The translations under genes were made by a program, and so were the position numbers. 57,621 bases of DNA, taken from assembly GCA_964640175.1 (NCBI GenBank), contig CAZXFW010000014.1:1-57621 (forward strand), given 5' to 3'. The stretch comes from JACKDX01 sp964640175 (GTDB lineage Bacteria; Myxococcota_A; Polyangia; Polyangiales; GCA-016699535). Shown here piece by piece: positions 25,865-34,722 of this stretch; the stretch's first letter is position 1, and each line of letters begins with the position of its first letter. The notes beneath the pieces are model-generated. The model made no database searches, was not told the origin of the DNA, and was given only the letters and a program-made list of their open reading frames with translations.

Positions 25865-26854
25865 GTGTTACAGCAGCGGCGACTCGGTAAAACAGGACTT
25901 TCTGTCAGTGAGCTTGCGTTAGGCACATGGGGCTTGGCGAGCGGCTCCTATGGTCCGGTAGCGTTAAGGGACTTTGTGCGCATCATAGGATCTGCGTGGG
26001 ATGAGGGCGTCACCACGTTTGACATGGCCCCTTTGTGGGGGCAGGGCGAGGCAGAGAGTACGGTAGGCATGGCGCTTGCTCCCTATCGCGAACGGGCTTG
26101 CCTTGTGAGTCGGGGAGGCCGAAACATGCTTAATGGCCAAGTTGTCTCAGATTTTGAACCCACAGCACTTAGGCGCGATTTGGAAGCTTCGCTCAAACGG
26201 CTTGGTACCGACTATCTCGATGTATGGCTATTGCATGAGCCGAGAGAGGACGTTTTCGAACAAGAAGATGTTCTTGAACTTTTGGGCGCGCTTAAACAGG
26301 AAGGAAAAGTCCGAGCCTGGGGTGCCAGCGTAAGCTCTGGTGCGCATGCACGGGCGGCGCTCAATGCGCATGCCGAAGTGTTGTGTGTTGTCCATAATGT
26401 TCTTAGCCCCATGGTGTTGCCACCATTGAAAGCGGATGTGGAGCGTTTGGGTGTGGGTATATTGGTTCGCTCCGCGCTCGCGTACGGGCTACTTGCAGGT
26501 CGTTGGAATGACGCACATCGGTTTGAGCATGATGATCATCGTTACGAGCGTTGGGACCGTGACACATTTCGCCGTAGAATTCAGCAAGTGGAATCCCTTC
26601 GTACGTTGCTTAAACCACCGGTCACTTCGCTGACTGCATTGGCGCTTCGGTATCTCTTGGCAGATGGTGTGGTGAGCAGTGTGCTTCTTGGAGCGCGTAG
26701 CCTTGAGCATGTGCGCGAAGCCGTGTCAGCCATTCACGAGCCGCCCTATCTCACTGAACCCCAGGTCCAAGAACTTCAGGAGTTTCAATCCACCTGGGGG
26801 TTACATGATACAGTCCCCTGGGGCCTTCCTATTTCCCGTCAGCAGACGCCATGA
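25865..26854 (+). CDS. Aldo/keto reductase family protein with altered catalytic residues
   Basis: AKR barrel starting at GTG 25865: RRLGKTGLSVSELALGTWGL, then TFDMAPLWGQGEAES, LVSRGG, DYLDVWLLHEP, and a C-terminal NADPH region with LLGARSLEHVREAV. In active AKRs the tetrad is Asp, Tyr, Lys, His. Here Asp and His are present, but Tyr (in DTAPxYG) is Trp and Lys (in ATKxG) is Arg, so classic carbonyl reduction is doubtful. It could be a non-catalytic or repurposed member. It overlaps the RNase HI start by 4 bp (ATGA), so the two are coupled. Confidence 0.87.
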   Translation: MLQQRRLGKTGLSVSELALGTWGLASGSYGPVALRDFVRIIGSAWDEGVTTFDMAPLWGQGEAESTVGMALAPYRERACLVSRGGRNMLNGQVVSDFEPTALRRDLEASLKRLGTDYLDVWLLHEPREDVFEQEDVLELLGALKQEGKVRAWGASVSSGAHARAALNAHAEVLCVVHNVLSPMVLPPLKADVERLGVGILVRSALAYGLLAGRWNDAHRFEHDDHRYERWDRDTFRRRIQQVESLRTLLKPPVTSLTALALRYLLADGVVSSVLLGARSLEHVREAVSAIHEPPYLTEPQVQELQEFQSTWGLHDTVPWGLPISRQQTP

Positions 26855-27285
26855 ACCAAACATTAGTTGCACCTATTAAAATCTATACCGATGGCGCATG
26901 CTCGGGCAATCCAGGCCCTGCAGGGCTAGGAGTGGTTCTGTGTGCCGATGGAGAACAACGTGAACTTTCTGAATATTTGGGGCATGGTACAAATAACATT
27001 GCCGAACTGACAGCCATCTTGCGTGCGCTTGATGCGGTATCGGATAAACGCAGAGCCATCGAACTCTATACAGATAGTCAATACGCCATTGGGGTCTTAA
27101 CCAAACAATGGAAGGCCAAGGCCAATCAAGCGCTCATCCTGGACATCAAAGCGGTGCTGGCAACCTTTGCGCACTGCACATTGCACTACGTCCGCGGACA
27201 TAACGGCCATCCGCTTAACGAGCGTGCCGACGAGCTCGCCGTCCAAGCGGTTCGCGCCCAAGCCTCCACCGGCTGGACCACGTAG
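26851..27285 (+). CDS. rnhA: Ribonuclease HI
   Basis: 144-aa RNase H fold that cleaves the RNA strand of RNA-DNA hybrids. Active-site residues are Asp14 (IYTDGACSGNPGP), Glu52 (AELTAILRAL), Asp75 (YTDSQYAI) and Asp127 (NERADELA), with the HNGHPLNERAD loop. Length typical. Translationally coupled to the upstream aldo/keto reductase. Confidence 0.96.
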   Translation: MNQTLVAPIKIYTDGACSGNPGPAGLGVVLCADGEQRELSEYLGHGTNNIAELTAILRALDAVSDKRRAIELYTDSQYAIGVLTKQWKAKANQALILDIKAVLATFAHCTLHYVRGHNGHPLNERADELAVQAVRAQASTGWTT

Positions 27286-27447
27286 AAGGGCTAGCCAAAT
27301 TTCTATGTAATATCCGCTGGTTGCGGGCTCAAATGACTTGACTTTCCAAAACAGCGCGAGACAAAATTGGTTCTCGCGGCAGATTCAGATTTCCAAGAGC
27401 TCTCAAAGTGTGTTTTGGTTTCGCCCGCGTGTGGGCTTGAAAGCAAA

Positions 27448-29367
27448 ATGATTCGAAAGAGCATGAATAACCGTTGGGCGGAACTCAGGCAGAGCATGCG
27501 CGTACCGGCTTCGTATGTTGCCGTCTTTGGGGTGCTCTTTGTCTTATCGATCGTGCTGTCCTTTCTCCATCCCATGGATTCAACCGTGCATGGCGATGGC
27601 TACTACACCTACCTTTGGACTCGGAGCTTGGTATTCGATGGAGATCTTGATCTCAAAAACGATCTTGAATTGTGCGGCGATCCGTGGAACCTGGCGCATA
27701 AAACAGAGGGCCATCCCACCAACTACTGGAACGTAGGCCCCTCGGTTTTTTGGGCTCCAATTCTTGTGGGTGCTCGCGTGTTTACCGATGCGCGCCACCA
27801 CCCGGATCCGCACATTCGCCATGGATGCAAAGGTCCTATGGCAGAAAGCGCCGTCCATGGAAGCTTAATCGTTGGCTTTCTTACCATGTTGCTCGGATTT
27901 TATTTTGCACGTCGTTACCTCGGCAATGGCCCCGCCCTTTTTGGCGCGGTATCTGGGGCATGGCTCGGATCCTTGGCATATTACACGATGTTCTTGGTGT
28001 CCTATGGACACACCGCATCCGCCTTTGCATCAGGATTGCTAATTTTTCTGTGGGATCGATATCGGCATGCACTGACGACACAAAAATGGCTGCTATTGGG
28101 AAGTGCACTCGGGTTGGCCGCTCTTATGCGTTGCCAGAACGCATTCTTGGTGGTGCTGCCTTTTGCGACGTGGCTTCGAGTCTTTTTTAGCTCTACGCGC
28201 CTGCGCGATTGGCGGCATGCTCTAAGACACGTTGCCAACGGGGTTGGTTTTGCGGTTGCTGCTTTCCTTGTGTTCTTTCCACAACTGTTGGGTTGGTATC
28301 AGACCACAGGCAATTGGTTGTTTGTTCCTCAGGGTGAACATTTTATGCGATGGACCTCACCACGCATCATGGGTGTGCTGTTTAGTTCGGGTACGGGCCT
28401 GTTTCCAGGCGCACCCATCATCTATGTGGCCATTGCAGGATGGGGTCTCTTGTTAATGCGGAAAGACTTGCGGTCGCTTGGCATCGCCATGTTCACGCTT
28501 TTGGCGCTGGATACCTATGTGATTGCCTGTGCCTGGGATTGGTGGGGAGCCGCTGGGTTTCCAGGAAGACGATTTGACGCGCTTACGTTGCCTTGGATGT
28601 TTGGATTGGCGGTTGTAGGCTCGTACGTTACGCGCCTGAATCAACGTCATCCAAATTTCGGTTTGGCACTTGCAGCAAGTTTATTTGTTCTTATGGGTGG
28701 CGTCTGGAGTTGGGGAATAGAGCAAGGCCTTGTACGAGCCATGCCTACCTTCATGGCGCGAAGCTCGAATGTTCAGTGGAAAGAAACGTTCAAGCATATT
28801 GTTGACCCTTTTTGGAATGTTTTTGGGAATCCATTGACCTATCCGGCGTCTTTAACAGTTGCGCTTCGTTATGGCATTCATCCGAAGCGATGGGATGTCC
28901 TCGGAGCACAAGAGTTTTTTTATTACGACTTTGAGTCGCGTGCACTTCAGGAGAACACTACAATACTTGATTTTGTCGACGTCCAACACCGCTACTATTT
29001 GACAGGGTCGTTCCAAGAGGAGCCCGCACGGTGGAAACGGACTGAAGTTCTGGTCGCTGCGCCCGGAAGCGCTCGCATTCTGTTACCTATTCATACGGCG
29101 CAAGTGCGGTATTTCGATTTTATCGTGGTACCCATGGATGATGGTAAATCTCGCACGGCACCGGAGATGGCGAGTCCGCCGACCCGGCTCAGTCTGAACG
29201 TCAATGGCGTTTCGTATGGAACAAAACTCCTTGCGCCCTCTGGTCTTCAGCATGTCCGGTTTACGCTGCCGCATGGAGCGATCCATGACCGCATCAACGA
29301 GCTCTGGCTTTACATTCAGGGCGATTCTCTAGGCTTCAGTCAACTCCACATGCAACATGGTTCTTAG
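27448..29367 (+). CDS. Large multi-pass membrane protein, glycosyltransferase-like
   Basis: About 639 residues from the preferred ATG at 27448; the frame is open from 27367 and another ATG lies at 27463, with no strong ribosome site to decide. A first membrane helix (ASYVAVFGVLFVLSIVLSFL) precedes a periplasmic loop with DGYYTYLWTRSLVFDGDLDL, a pattern seen in PMT/ArnT-like GT-C enzymes where acidic residues lie in the first loop. About eight to nine further membrane segments follow, and then a C-terminal soluble beta domain of about 170 residues. Likely lipid-linked sugar transfer, but the family is not certain. Convergent with the deacetylase gene 20 bp away. Confidence 0.65.
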   Translation: MIRKSMNNRWAELRQSMRVPASYVAVFGVLFVLSIVLSFLHPMDSTVHGDGYYTYLWTRSLVFDGDLDLKNDLELCGDPWNLAHKTEGHPTNYWNVGPSVFWAPILVGARVFTDARHHPDPHIRHGCKGPMAESAVHGSLIVGFLTMLLGFYFARRYLGNGPALFGAVSGAWLGSLAYYTMFLVSYGHTASAFASGLLIFLWDRYRHALTTQKWLLLGSALGLAALMRCQNAFLVVLPFATWLRVFFSSTRLRDWRHALRHVANGVGFAVAAFLVFFPQLLGWYQTTGNWLFVPQGEHFMRWTSPRIMGVLFSSGTGLFPGAPIIYVAIAGWGLLLMRKDLRSLGIAMFTLLALDTYVIACAWDWWGAAGFPGRRFDALTLPWMFGLAVVGSYVTRLNQRHPNFGLALAASLFVLMGGVWSWGIEQGLVRAMPTFMARSSNVQWKETFKHIVDPFWNVFGNPLTYPASLTVALRYGIHPKRWDVLGAQEFFYYDFESRALQENTTILDFVDVQHRYYLTGSFQEEPARWKRTEVLVAAPGSARILLPIHTAQVRYFDFIVVPMDDGKSRTAPEMASPPTRLSLNVNGVSYGTKLLAPSGLQHVRFTLPHGAIHDRINELWLYIQGDSLGFSQLHMQHGS

Positions 29368-29391
29368 TCTCTTTTGCCCCGAGTAACTAAG
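29363..29391. terminator. Possible bidirectional terminator hairpin
   Basis: Between the convergent genes ending at 29367 and 29387 there is an inverted repeat: CTTAGTCTC pairs with GAG-TA-ACTAAG (a 2-base bulge) around a 9-base loop TTTTGCCCC. No long T tract follows, so termination is only suggested by its position. Confidence 0.35.
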
Positions 29392-30331
29392 GTTTATCAA
29401 TGAACCACCGGCGTGCAGCTTGGGCGAGCGTTTGGAACTCATAGCCACAGGCTATTAGCTCCTCGATGGCTGCTGTGAGGCACGCCAATTTGTGCTTAAG
29501 GCTTTTGCGCAAGTCTGGCTGAAGTGGTTTCAGATAAGCCACGCCATCTTCCTCTGCATCGACAAGATCAATGCCATGCAATTCAAGATTGACTAACGGA
29601 CGCGTGGCGATGCGTCGTGTGAGCCACCGGGTCCCGCCCGGCCCAGCGAGCAGCAGGCTTGTGCCAATGTAAGGAAGCCTTCCTGTGCACGCACGCGTAA
29701 CACCAATGGGCAGCTCCACCATGCTATGCCCTCGTTTCCAGTAAGGTGTGCCTACGTGGTAAGGATTGGCCGGTGCGGTCAGCATCCATGGTGTATCCAA
29801 TATGCTGTGGCTTTTGCGTCGTTGGCACCGCATCCATCCCAGCATGGCGGCTTTGGCGCCGTAGTACCATGGGCAAGGAAACACACTTGAGTCGTAGTGT
29901 ACTCCGAGCGCCTCAAGCACGCGGTAAACTCGATTGGTGATCGTATATCCCGGTGCGCGAAATCCCACCGGCGCTTCTCCAGTGACACCTTTTACAGCCT
30001 CAATCCCACGGGAGATTTCGTGGTGAATGTCCTCGCTCGATCTGCGGCTGAAGTCGTAATGATGAGAATACGAGTGATTCCCAATCTCATGGCCTTGCCG
30101 ATGCAAGCGCTGTAATGCCTCTGCATTTTGTCCACGTTGCAGATCCCTGCCAATGGCAAAAAACGTAGCATGGATGCCGGCTTCTTTAAATAACGCTTCG
30201 AAGCGAGGAATGGCGCGATCGTACACGGCGTGGCGTGATGCTTCGGCCGGTGAGCCGAGGCCGTGAATCGCATGATAGCAGGCAATCTCATCCAAATCGA
30301 TGGAGATTGCGGCTATGCGAGGGGCCGTCAT
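29387..30331 (-). CDS. Polysaccharide deacetylase (NodB fold)
   Basis: NodB-homology catalytic domain of 314 residues. Motif 1 reads SIDLDE instead of TFDDG, like the DVEDxF type found in exopolysaccharide-linked deacetylases. Motif 2 is HEIGNHSYSHHYDF with two metal-binding His, and motif 3 is FRAPGYT. A late LELHGIDLVD segment supplies motif 4/5-type residues. It probably removes N-acetyl groups from a surface glycan or glycolipid. The start overlaps the upstream GT2 stop by 4 bp, in a four-gene glycan operon. Confidence 0.85.
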   Translation of the reverse strand: MTAPRIAAISIDLDEIACYHAIHGLGSPAEASRHAVYDRAIPRFEALFKEAGIHATFFAIGRDLQRGQNAEALQRLHRQGHEIGNHSYSHHYDFSRRSSEDIHHEISRGIEAVKGVTGEAPVGFRAPGYTITNRVYRVLEALGVHYDSSVFPCPWYYGAKAAMLGWMRCQRRKSHSILDTPWMLTAPANPYHVGTPYWKRGHSMVELPIGVTRACTGRLPYIGTSLLLAGPGGTRWLTRRIATRPLVNLELHGIDLVDAEEDGVAYLKPLQPDLRKSLKHKLACLTAAIEELIACGYEFQTLAQAARRWFIDKP

Positions 30332-31119
30332 TTTTTGATCCGAATCGCGATTACTAGACGACTTAAATTGCGTAGCACATTGGGCACGCGTCGAAACAAG
30401 TGAATGGAAGGCGGCCTTTTTTCAAGCACACGAATAGGGACTTCCAGCATCGCAATGCCTTGACGCTGGGCGCGGATGACCAACTCGCTTGCAAACAAGT
30501 CTTTGTCTACGACGCATGCCTTGACCACCGGTAGCAATGTCGCTTTACGGAACGCTTTAAGTCCATGGGTGTCTGTCCCTCTGAATCCCAATGCTAGGCG
30601 CAGCATTCCGTTGATCACAACGCTTCCCATATGGCGAATCAAAGGACGCTCGTCGCTGGCACCATCCAGCAACTTTGAGCCAATCACCATATCAACCTTA
30701 TTCGTGGTCAGTAAGGCGAGGGCTTGCTCGTGAAACCCCGTGTCGCAAAGGTCAATTTCATCGCAAATAATAATCTCACCCGAAGCCTTGAGGATGCCTT
30801 CCTTCAGGGCCTTGCCATAGTTGGGCTCACCCATCGAAAGGCAGTGCACATGCGCAAACCGTGTGCCTAAATCTTTGGCGATTTCCACGGTGCGATCCCT
30901 AGAGCCATTCTCGGCTAAAATGATCTCATAAGACCACGGCTTGTCACGTAGTCGATCGATGAGATCAACCACAGCGGCATGAAGAATGGCTTCTTCGTTG
31001 TAGATGGGGATCACAATGGAGACACGCGGCGTAGAAGAAGCAGGCATGGTCATGCGGGGCGTATCTGATTCGGCAGAAGGTGCAGGGCTAGGCGTGGTTA
31101 AGCGAGGGTTTGGCGTCAT
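30328..31119 (-). CDS. Family 2 glycosyltransferase (DPM-synthase-like)
   Basis: A 263-aa GT-A enzyme. Motifs are SIVIPIYNEEAILH, a LAENGSRDRT nucleotide-binding loop and CDEIDLCD at the metal site. No C-terminal membrane helix; the last 30 residues are basic (NVLRNLSRLVIAIRIKK). Likely transfers a hexose or amino sugar onto a lipid carrier. A Pro/Ser/Thr-rich N-terminus precedes the domain, so ATG codons at about residue 23 or 26 are alternative starts. Overlaps both neighbours by 4 bp. Confidence 0.88.
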   Translation of the reverse strand: MTPNPRLTTPSPAPSAESDTPRMTMPASSTPRVSIVIPIYNEEAILHAAVVDLIDRLRDKPWSYEIILAENGSRDRTVEIAKDLGTRFAHVHCLSMGEPNYGKALKEGILKASGEIIICDEIDLCDTGFHEQALALLTTNKVDMVIGSKLLDGASDERPLIRHMGSVVINGMLRLALGFRGTDTHGLKAFRKATLLPVVKACVVDKDLFASELVIRAQRQGIAMLEVPIRVLEKRPPSIHLFRRVPNVLRNLSRLVIAIRIKK

Positions 31120-32432
31120 ACGTAGTCCTTTATGGCCTGTGCAGCGTTGCGGCCAAATAGCAAAGCATCTTCCATGGACGAGTAGTTCCAGTCGCCGTAG
31201 CGGCCGGCCGGGATAATGGCATGTTCGCGGAAAAAAGGTTTAAGCACGTCCAGCGCCGCATAGTAATGATGGTCAAATACGACATAGGCATGTTTGATAA
31301 AGCGTGCGCGCGCAAAAGCAACATCGTCGGGCTTTTCAATGATGCGCATTTCAATCAAGTCTTGGGTGATCTGTGGGAGCAAGGTGGGTAAATCGGGCTC
31401 TTTTCGAGAGGCAAGCTCAACATACAAGTTGGCTTTTCCTGGGGGTGCCATCTGACTGCTGAAATTCGAGTAGCAGCCCACACGATAAAAAGCAAAGCGC
31501 GGCTCAGGGACGTACACCCAATGCAAATCCACGCCACAAGGTCGGTTCAATGCGACATCCAAATACCACAGAGGATTACAGCGTAACCGGCTGCCAGCTT
31601 CTTTGACCTCGTTAGGTGGATCTTTCAAGAGCTGCACCAAGGCATCCAGTGGTGCTGTGCAAATGAGCGCTTGGTAAGGCTGAACGCCGTCCGAAAAATG
31701 CAGTGTCTTTTTGCGCCAATCGATCATGTCTGGCGCATGTTCCAGCTTCACATGGGTCTGGACGTGAGGGTAAAGTGCTTTGGGAAGCTCTCCAATGCCG
31801 AGTGCGGGATACAGAAACTCTGCGTTGTAGCCGAGCTGCTTGGGCGGCTTGCCCACGGCACCGGCTACCACGTCTTCAAGCGAAGGTTGGGGAACAAATC
31901 TTGAGCACCAAGCGGCTGTAATGTCCTGGGGTGAAACACCCCAGAGTTTCGTGTTGTACGGCACCATGAAGTGCTTGCTGAATCCTTCTCCGAAATGCGT
32001 CAGGCAGAATTCTTCAAAATTGCTCGGTTCCGGACGTTGCGTTCGCGTTTGAAGCGCGTCAAAAAACCCCATCACACATTCGTAGGCTACTTCGGGGGGC
32101 AGGCCATAGGTATTCGCTTGATAAGGGTAGGGAGTGTACACGCCATAGCTATAGACTTTGCTGCGCCGCTGGATGCTAACCATTTTTCCATGGAGCAACG
32201 TTTCAATCCACGCGCGGATGGCGGGATCCCGTAAGTGAAGCAAATGGCCTGTGCGATCAAAGCGGTAGCCTTGTTCTTCCAGCGTAATGGCATGGCCACC
32301 GGCATGGGCCAGTTGTTCGTGGATGACAAACGGGACATCCAAATGATGTGCCGCCGAAAGGCCAGTGAGTCCAGCTCCAAGAATGTGCACGGGTGTGCTC
32401 ATGGCAGCGGACTGTTTATCGGACAGGCGCAT
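31116..32432 (-). CDS. FAD-dependent amine-oxidase/UDP-galactopyranose-mutase-like flavoprotein
   Basis: N-terminal dinucleotide fold HILGAGLTGLSAAHHL, then HAGGHAITLEEQGYRFDRTGHLLHL and a NTKLWGVSPQDI segment, both characteristic of the UDP-galactopyranose mutase/protoporphyrinogen-oxidase-like group. The C-terminus has PAGRYGDWNYSSMEDALLFGRNAAQAI, the FAD-binding end. Located in a glycan operon between manA and a GT2, so it may rearrange a nucleotide sugar or oxidise/epimerise a sugar lipid; the substrate is not decidable from sequence. An ATG ten codons in (32402) is the alternative start, but AGAAGG upstream favours 32432. Confidence 0.8.
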   Translation of the reverse strand: MRLSDKQSAAMSTPVHILGAGLTGLSAAHHLDVPFVIHEQLAHAGGHAITLEEQGYRFDRTGHLLHLRDPAIRAWIETLLHGKMVSIQRRSKVYSYGVYTPYPYQANTYGLPPEVAYECVMGFFDALQTRTQRPEPSNFEEFCLTHFGEGFSKHFMVPYNTKLWGVSPQDITAAWCSRFVPQPSLEDVVAGAVGKPPKQLGYNAEFLYPALGIGELPKALYPHVQTHVKLEHAPDMIDWRKKTLHFSDGVQPYQALICTAPLDALVQLLKDPPNEVKEAGSRLRCNPLWYLDVALNRPCGVDLHWVYVPEPRFAFYRVGCYSNFSSQMAPPGKANLYVELASRKEPDLPTLLPQITQDLIEMRIIEKPDDVAFARARFIKHAYVVFDHHYYAALDVLKPFFREHAIIPAGRYGDWNYSSMEDALLFGRNAAQAIKDYV

Positions 32433-32446
32433 CCGTCAAGAACCTT

Positions 32447-33523
32447 CTAAACCACCACCCCACAACACAGAGCGTGGACCTTGTCACAATGGATACGAAC
32501 CGAGTTAAGTGCTGCGGGCACGACCGCGCTTTGCCCGCATGCCACCGTCAGCTCGAAGTCGACAAAGGTGATGCTGCCGCCTACGACAGTAAGGCCTTGT
32601 AAGACGTCCCAATCCGGCAGTGTCAGGGTACCTGTGCCTGAGATTCGAGCCACACGCAGCCATGGTGAAGCCAGCAAGCTTTGTTCGGGCCCACATAGCA
32701 CTTGAATCTGAGCATTGGCGGACGGGATCGGATCGCCAAGACGCACCATGCTGGTGCTAAGCCATTCCGGATCGTCGGCGAGGGTCCAATCCGTGACTGC
32801 CAAGGCATCCTCGATGTGAAGTAGCCGCTTTTCCCCGGAAGGATCGAGCTTGCCTGCCGCATCGTAGCGCCGGTTCCAGTCCCAATACCGATAGGTGACG
32901 CCACGCCGTCCTGGAGCGACATGTTGGGGCTCAAGCACAGTCACTCCCCGTCCAATTGCATGGGGCACGCCTGCTTCCACCAAAAGAAAATCCCCTGTGG
33001 AAAGCTCAATGAAATTCAAAAGCTCCGCCACGTTGGCCTCGTTCGAAGCAAGCCGCTTTCGCATGTGTTCGGGGCGTACGCCCGGACGAAGCCCTAAATA
33101 GACTCCTGCGCCTGGGCTCGCCTGAAGCACATACCAGCTTTCCGGTTTGCCGGCTTCGTCTGCCGAGAGTCCAGCATAGTCATCAGAGGGGTGAATCTGC
33201 ACGGATAAGTCATCCCCGGCATCCAGAAGCTTGACGAGCAAGGCGCTCAACGAGCGTCCCGCCCGGGCTTCGGCGCCTAAATACGTGGCTGGATCGGAAC
33301 TCACCACGTCATTGATCCATTGTGGAGTGCTGGCGCAGCGGCTTGGCAGTTCGGGTCCCATCGAAATCTCCCAGGATTCTCCCACCCGGGGTCGATCGCT
33401 CTTGGGGCTTAGGCCTGGTTTGTAGCGTTCTAAAATGCGTGATCCCGCCCAGGGAGTGCGGGTCAAAGGTGTGAAATTATCGGCAGTTAGCAGAACTGGT
33501 GCAATTTTGCTGTAATTTTTCAT
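32447..33523 (-). CDS. manA: Mannose-6-phosphate isomerase, class I type
   Basis: Cupin-fold zinc enzyme interconverting fructose-6-P and mannose-6-P. The metal ligands are visible: Gln/His in SVQIHPSD, Glu in KPESWYVL and His in EAGVPHAIG. The VGESWEIS segment near residue 50 also fits. 358 aa, within the family range. First gene of the operon manA - flavoprotein - GT2 - deacetylase and thus likely supplies mannose-derived precursors for the glycan built by the downstream genes. Divergent from the small protein at 33584. Confidence 0.9.
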   Translation of the reverse strand: MKNYSKIAPVLLTADNFTPLTRTPWAGSRILERYKPGLSPKSDRPRVGESWEISMGPELPSRCASTPQWINDVVSSDPATYLGAEARAGRSLSALLVKLLDAGDDLSVQIHPSDDYAGLSADEAGKPESWYVLQASPGAGVYLGLRPGVRPEHMRKRLASNEANVAELLNFIELSTGDFLLVEAGVPHAIGRGVTVLEPQHVAPGRRGVTYRYWDWNRRYDAAGKLDPSGEKRLLHIEDALAVTDWTLADDPEWLSTSMVRLGDPIPSANAQIQVLCGPEQSLLASPWLRVARISGTGTLTLPDWDVLQGLTVVGGSITFVDFELTVACGQSAVVPAALNSVRIHCDKVHALCCGVVV

Positions 33524-33583
33524 TTATACGGTAATTTATTTATTTGACAGAATGTACAAACCGGTGCACTCCGTTAAACCATC
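33524..33583. promoter_or_regulatory. AT-rich divergent promoter region
   Basis: The 60 bp between manA (minus) and the 111-aa gene (plus) is conspicuously AT-rich compared with its surroundings. It contains TTGACA at 33544-33549 on the plus strand, a good -35 match without a clear -10, and TATAA just before the manA start on the minus strand. No palindrome was recognised. Confidence 0.3.
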
Positions 33584-33919
33584 ATGTATTCGGGTCAAGA
33601 ACGACGCACCAATCGAGTCTATGTGACACGCAATACCGAATACCACATTCGGCGTGATATCTGTGTAGCTGTTCGAGATCGGGAAACGGGAGAATGGTTA
33701 ACCTCGCATATGGCTCTGAATCGACGAGTCTGCGGGGGGCTACGGTTTAATGAAAATGGTGTAGTGCCAAACTCAGGTGCACCTCAAGTGGGTGAGTCGC
33801 TTTATTTCCAGAGTTCAGGGCATGACCTGATCACCAGCGTGGTGACCTCCGTGGAGCGTCCCAGCCTTGAAGTGGTTCGGCAATGGGGGCTCGAAGAGCG
33901 GGTTGCAATCGCCAGCTGA
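33584..33919 (+). CDS. Small conserved-looking protein (111 aa)
   Basis: Not recognised. Begins MYSGQERRTNRVYVTRNTEY, has an RDRETGEWLT strand, two Cys-free beta-type strands and VGESLYFQS, then ends with a short helix (PSLEVVRQWGLEERV). No signal peptide or membrane segment. The arrangement of RRTNRVYVTR near the start and a basic turn would fit a small regulatory or PilZ-like fold, but this is speculation. Divergent from manA and followed 60 bp later by the Nudix gene. Confidence 0.55.
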   Translation: MYSGQERRTNRVYVTRNTEYHIRRDICVAVRDRETGEWLTSHMALNRRVCGGLRFNENGVVPNSGAPQVGESLYFQSSGHDLITSVVTSVERPSLEVVRQWGLEERVAIAS

Positions 33920-33979
33920 GTGGTTCGGCGTTCGTACATCGCTATAGTTTCTGAGAGCGTTCAGTGGTAGAACGCCGGG

Positions 33980-34387
33980 GTGGTGCTGGAACAGACTCCT
34001 GCGATTCGTGTGGTAGCGGCTGTCATTGAAAAAGACGGACGGTATTTGATCACTCAACGGCGTCCTGCGGCCGTCCTGCCTTTGTTGTGGGAGTTTCCAG
34101 GAGGCAAGCGCGAGGACGGAGAAACGGATGCCGAAGCCCTCAAGCGTGAAATGCATGAGCGGCTTGAAGCTGAAGTCGAAGTAGGTCAGTTGATTTCCTA
34201 CGTCAGCCATCCCTACGAACACTACACCGTGGATTTGTTTTTGTATGAGTGTCGATTGTTGAGTGAGGAGCTCCACCCCAAAGCGGTACAGACCTACCGC
34301 TGGGTGGCTTCGGCTGAGTTTGACAACTATGAGTTTACGCCAGCAGATGAAGCCTCTATGGCTAAGTTGCTTGGGGTAGAGGTATGA
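33980..34387 (+). CDS. Nudix hydrolase (MutT-like)
   Basis: 135-aa Nudix protein starting at GTG 33980 or 33983. The Nudix box is GGKREDGETDAEALKREMHE (about 41-60), matching GX5EX7RE. However, the usual REUXEE pair is REMHER and the box Gly (REUXEEXGU) is Glu, so metal coordination differs from canonical MutT. The N-terminal VVAAVIEKDGRYLITQRRP and Trp-containing LWEFPGG fit 8-oxo-dGTP or related nucleotide clean-up enzymes. Overlaps the next gene by 4 bp. Confidence 0.88.
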   Translation: MVLEQTPAIRVVAAVIEKDGRYLITQRRPAAVLPLLWEFPGGKREDGETDAEALKREMHERLEAEVEVGQLISYVSHPYEHYTVDLFLYECRLLSEELHPKAVQTYRWVASAEFDNYEFTPADEASMAKLLGVEV

Positions 34388-34722
34388 GCGCCGAAGGGAC
34401 GATCCTTCTTAGCAATATCGAGACAATCCCTGGGACACGCATTGTAGTTTCGTATGGACTGGTGAGCGGCAATACTGTTCGTGCAAAACATTTGGGCACA
34501 GATTTATTGGCAGGGCTTAAGAACATGGTGGGTGGTGAACTCCGTGCGTATACCGAGCTTCTTAAAGACGCGCGGCTTGAAGCTATCGACCGTATGACGA
34601 ACGAAGCACGGATGCTGGGTGCCAATGCCATTGTTAACGTGCGCTTTTCCACGACGAGCATCACGCAGGGTACCGCAGAGCTGTTTGTGTATGGCACGGC
34701 TGTGCGAGTAGAAGAGTGTTAG
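34384..34722 (+). CDS. YbjQ/UPF0145-family protein
   Basis: 112-aa YbjQ-like protein: an ETIPGTRIVVSYGLVSGNTVRAK strand region, then ELLKDARLEAIDRMTNEARMLGANAIVNVRF and a closing ELFVYGTAV strand. The family forms pentameric beta assemblies of unknown function. No signal peptide. In a coupled trio with the Nudix gene (4-bp overlap) and a membrane-anchored relative (7-bp overlap). Confidence 0.88.
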   Translation: MSAEGTILLSNIETIPGTRIVVSYGLVSGNTVRAKHLGTDLLAGLKNMVGGELRAYTELLKDARLEAIDRMTNEARMLGANAIVNVRFSTTSITQGTAELFVYGTAVRVEEC

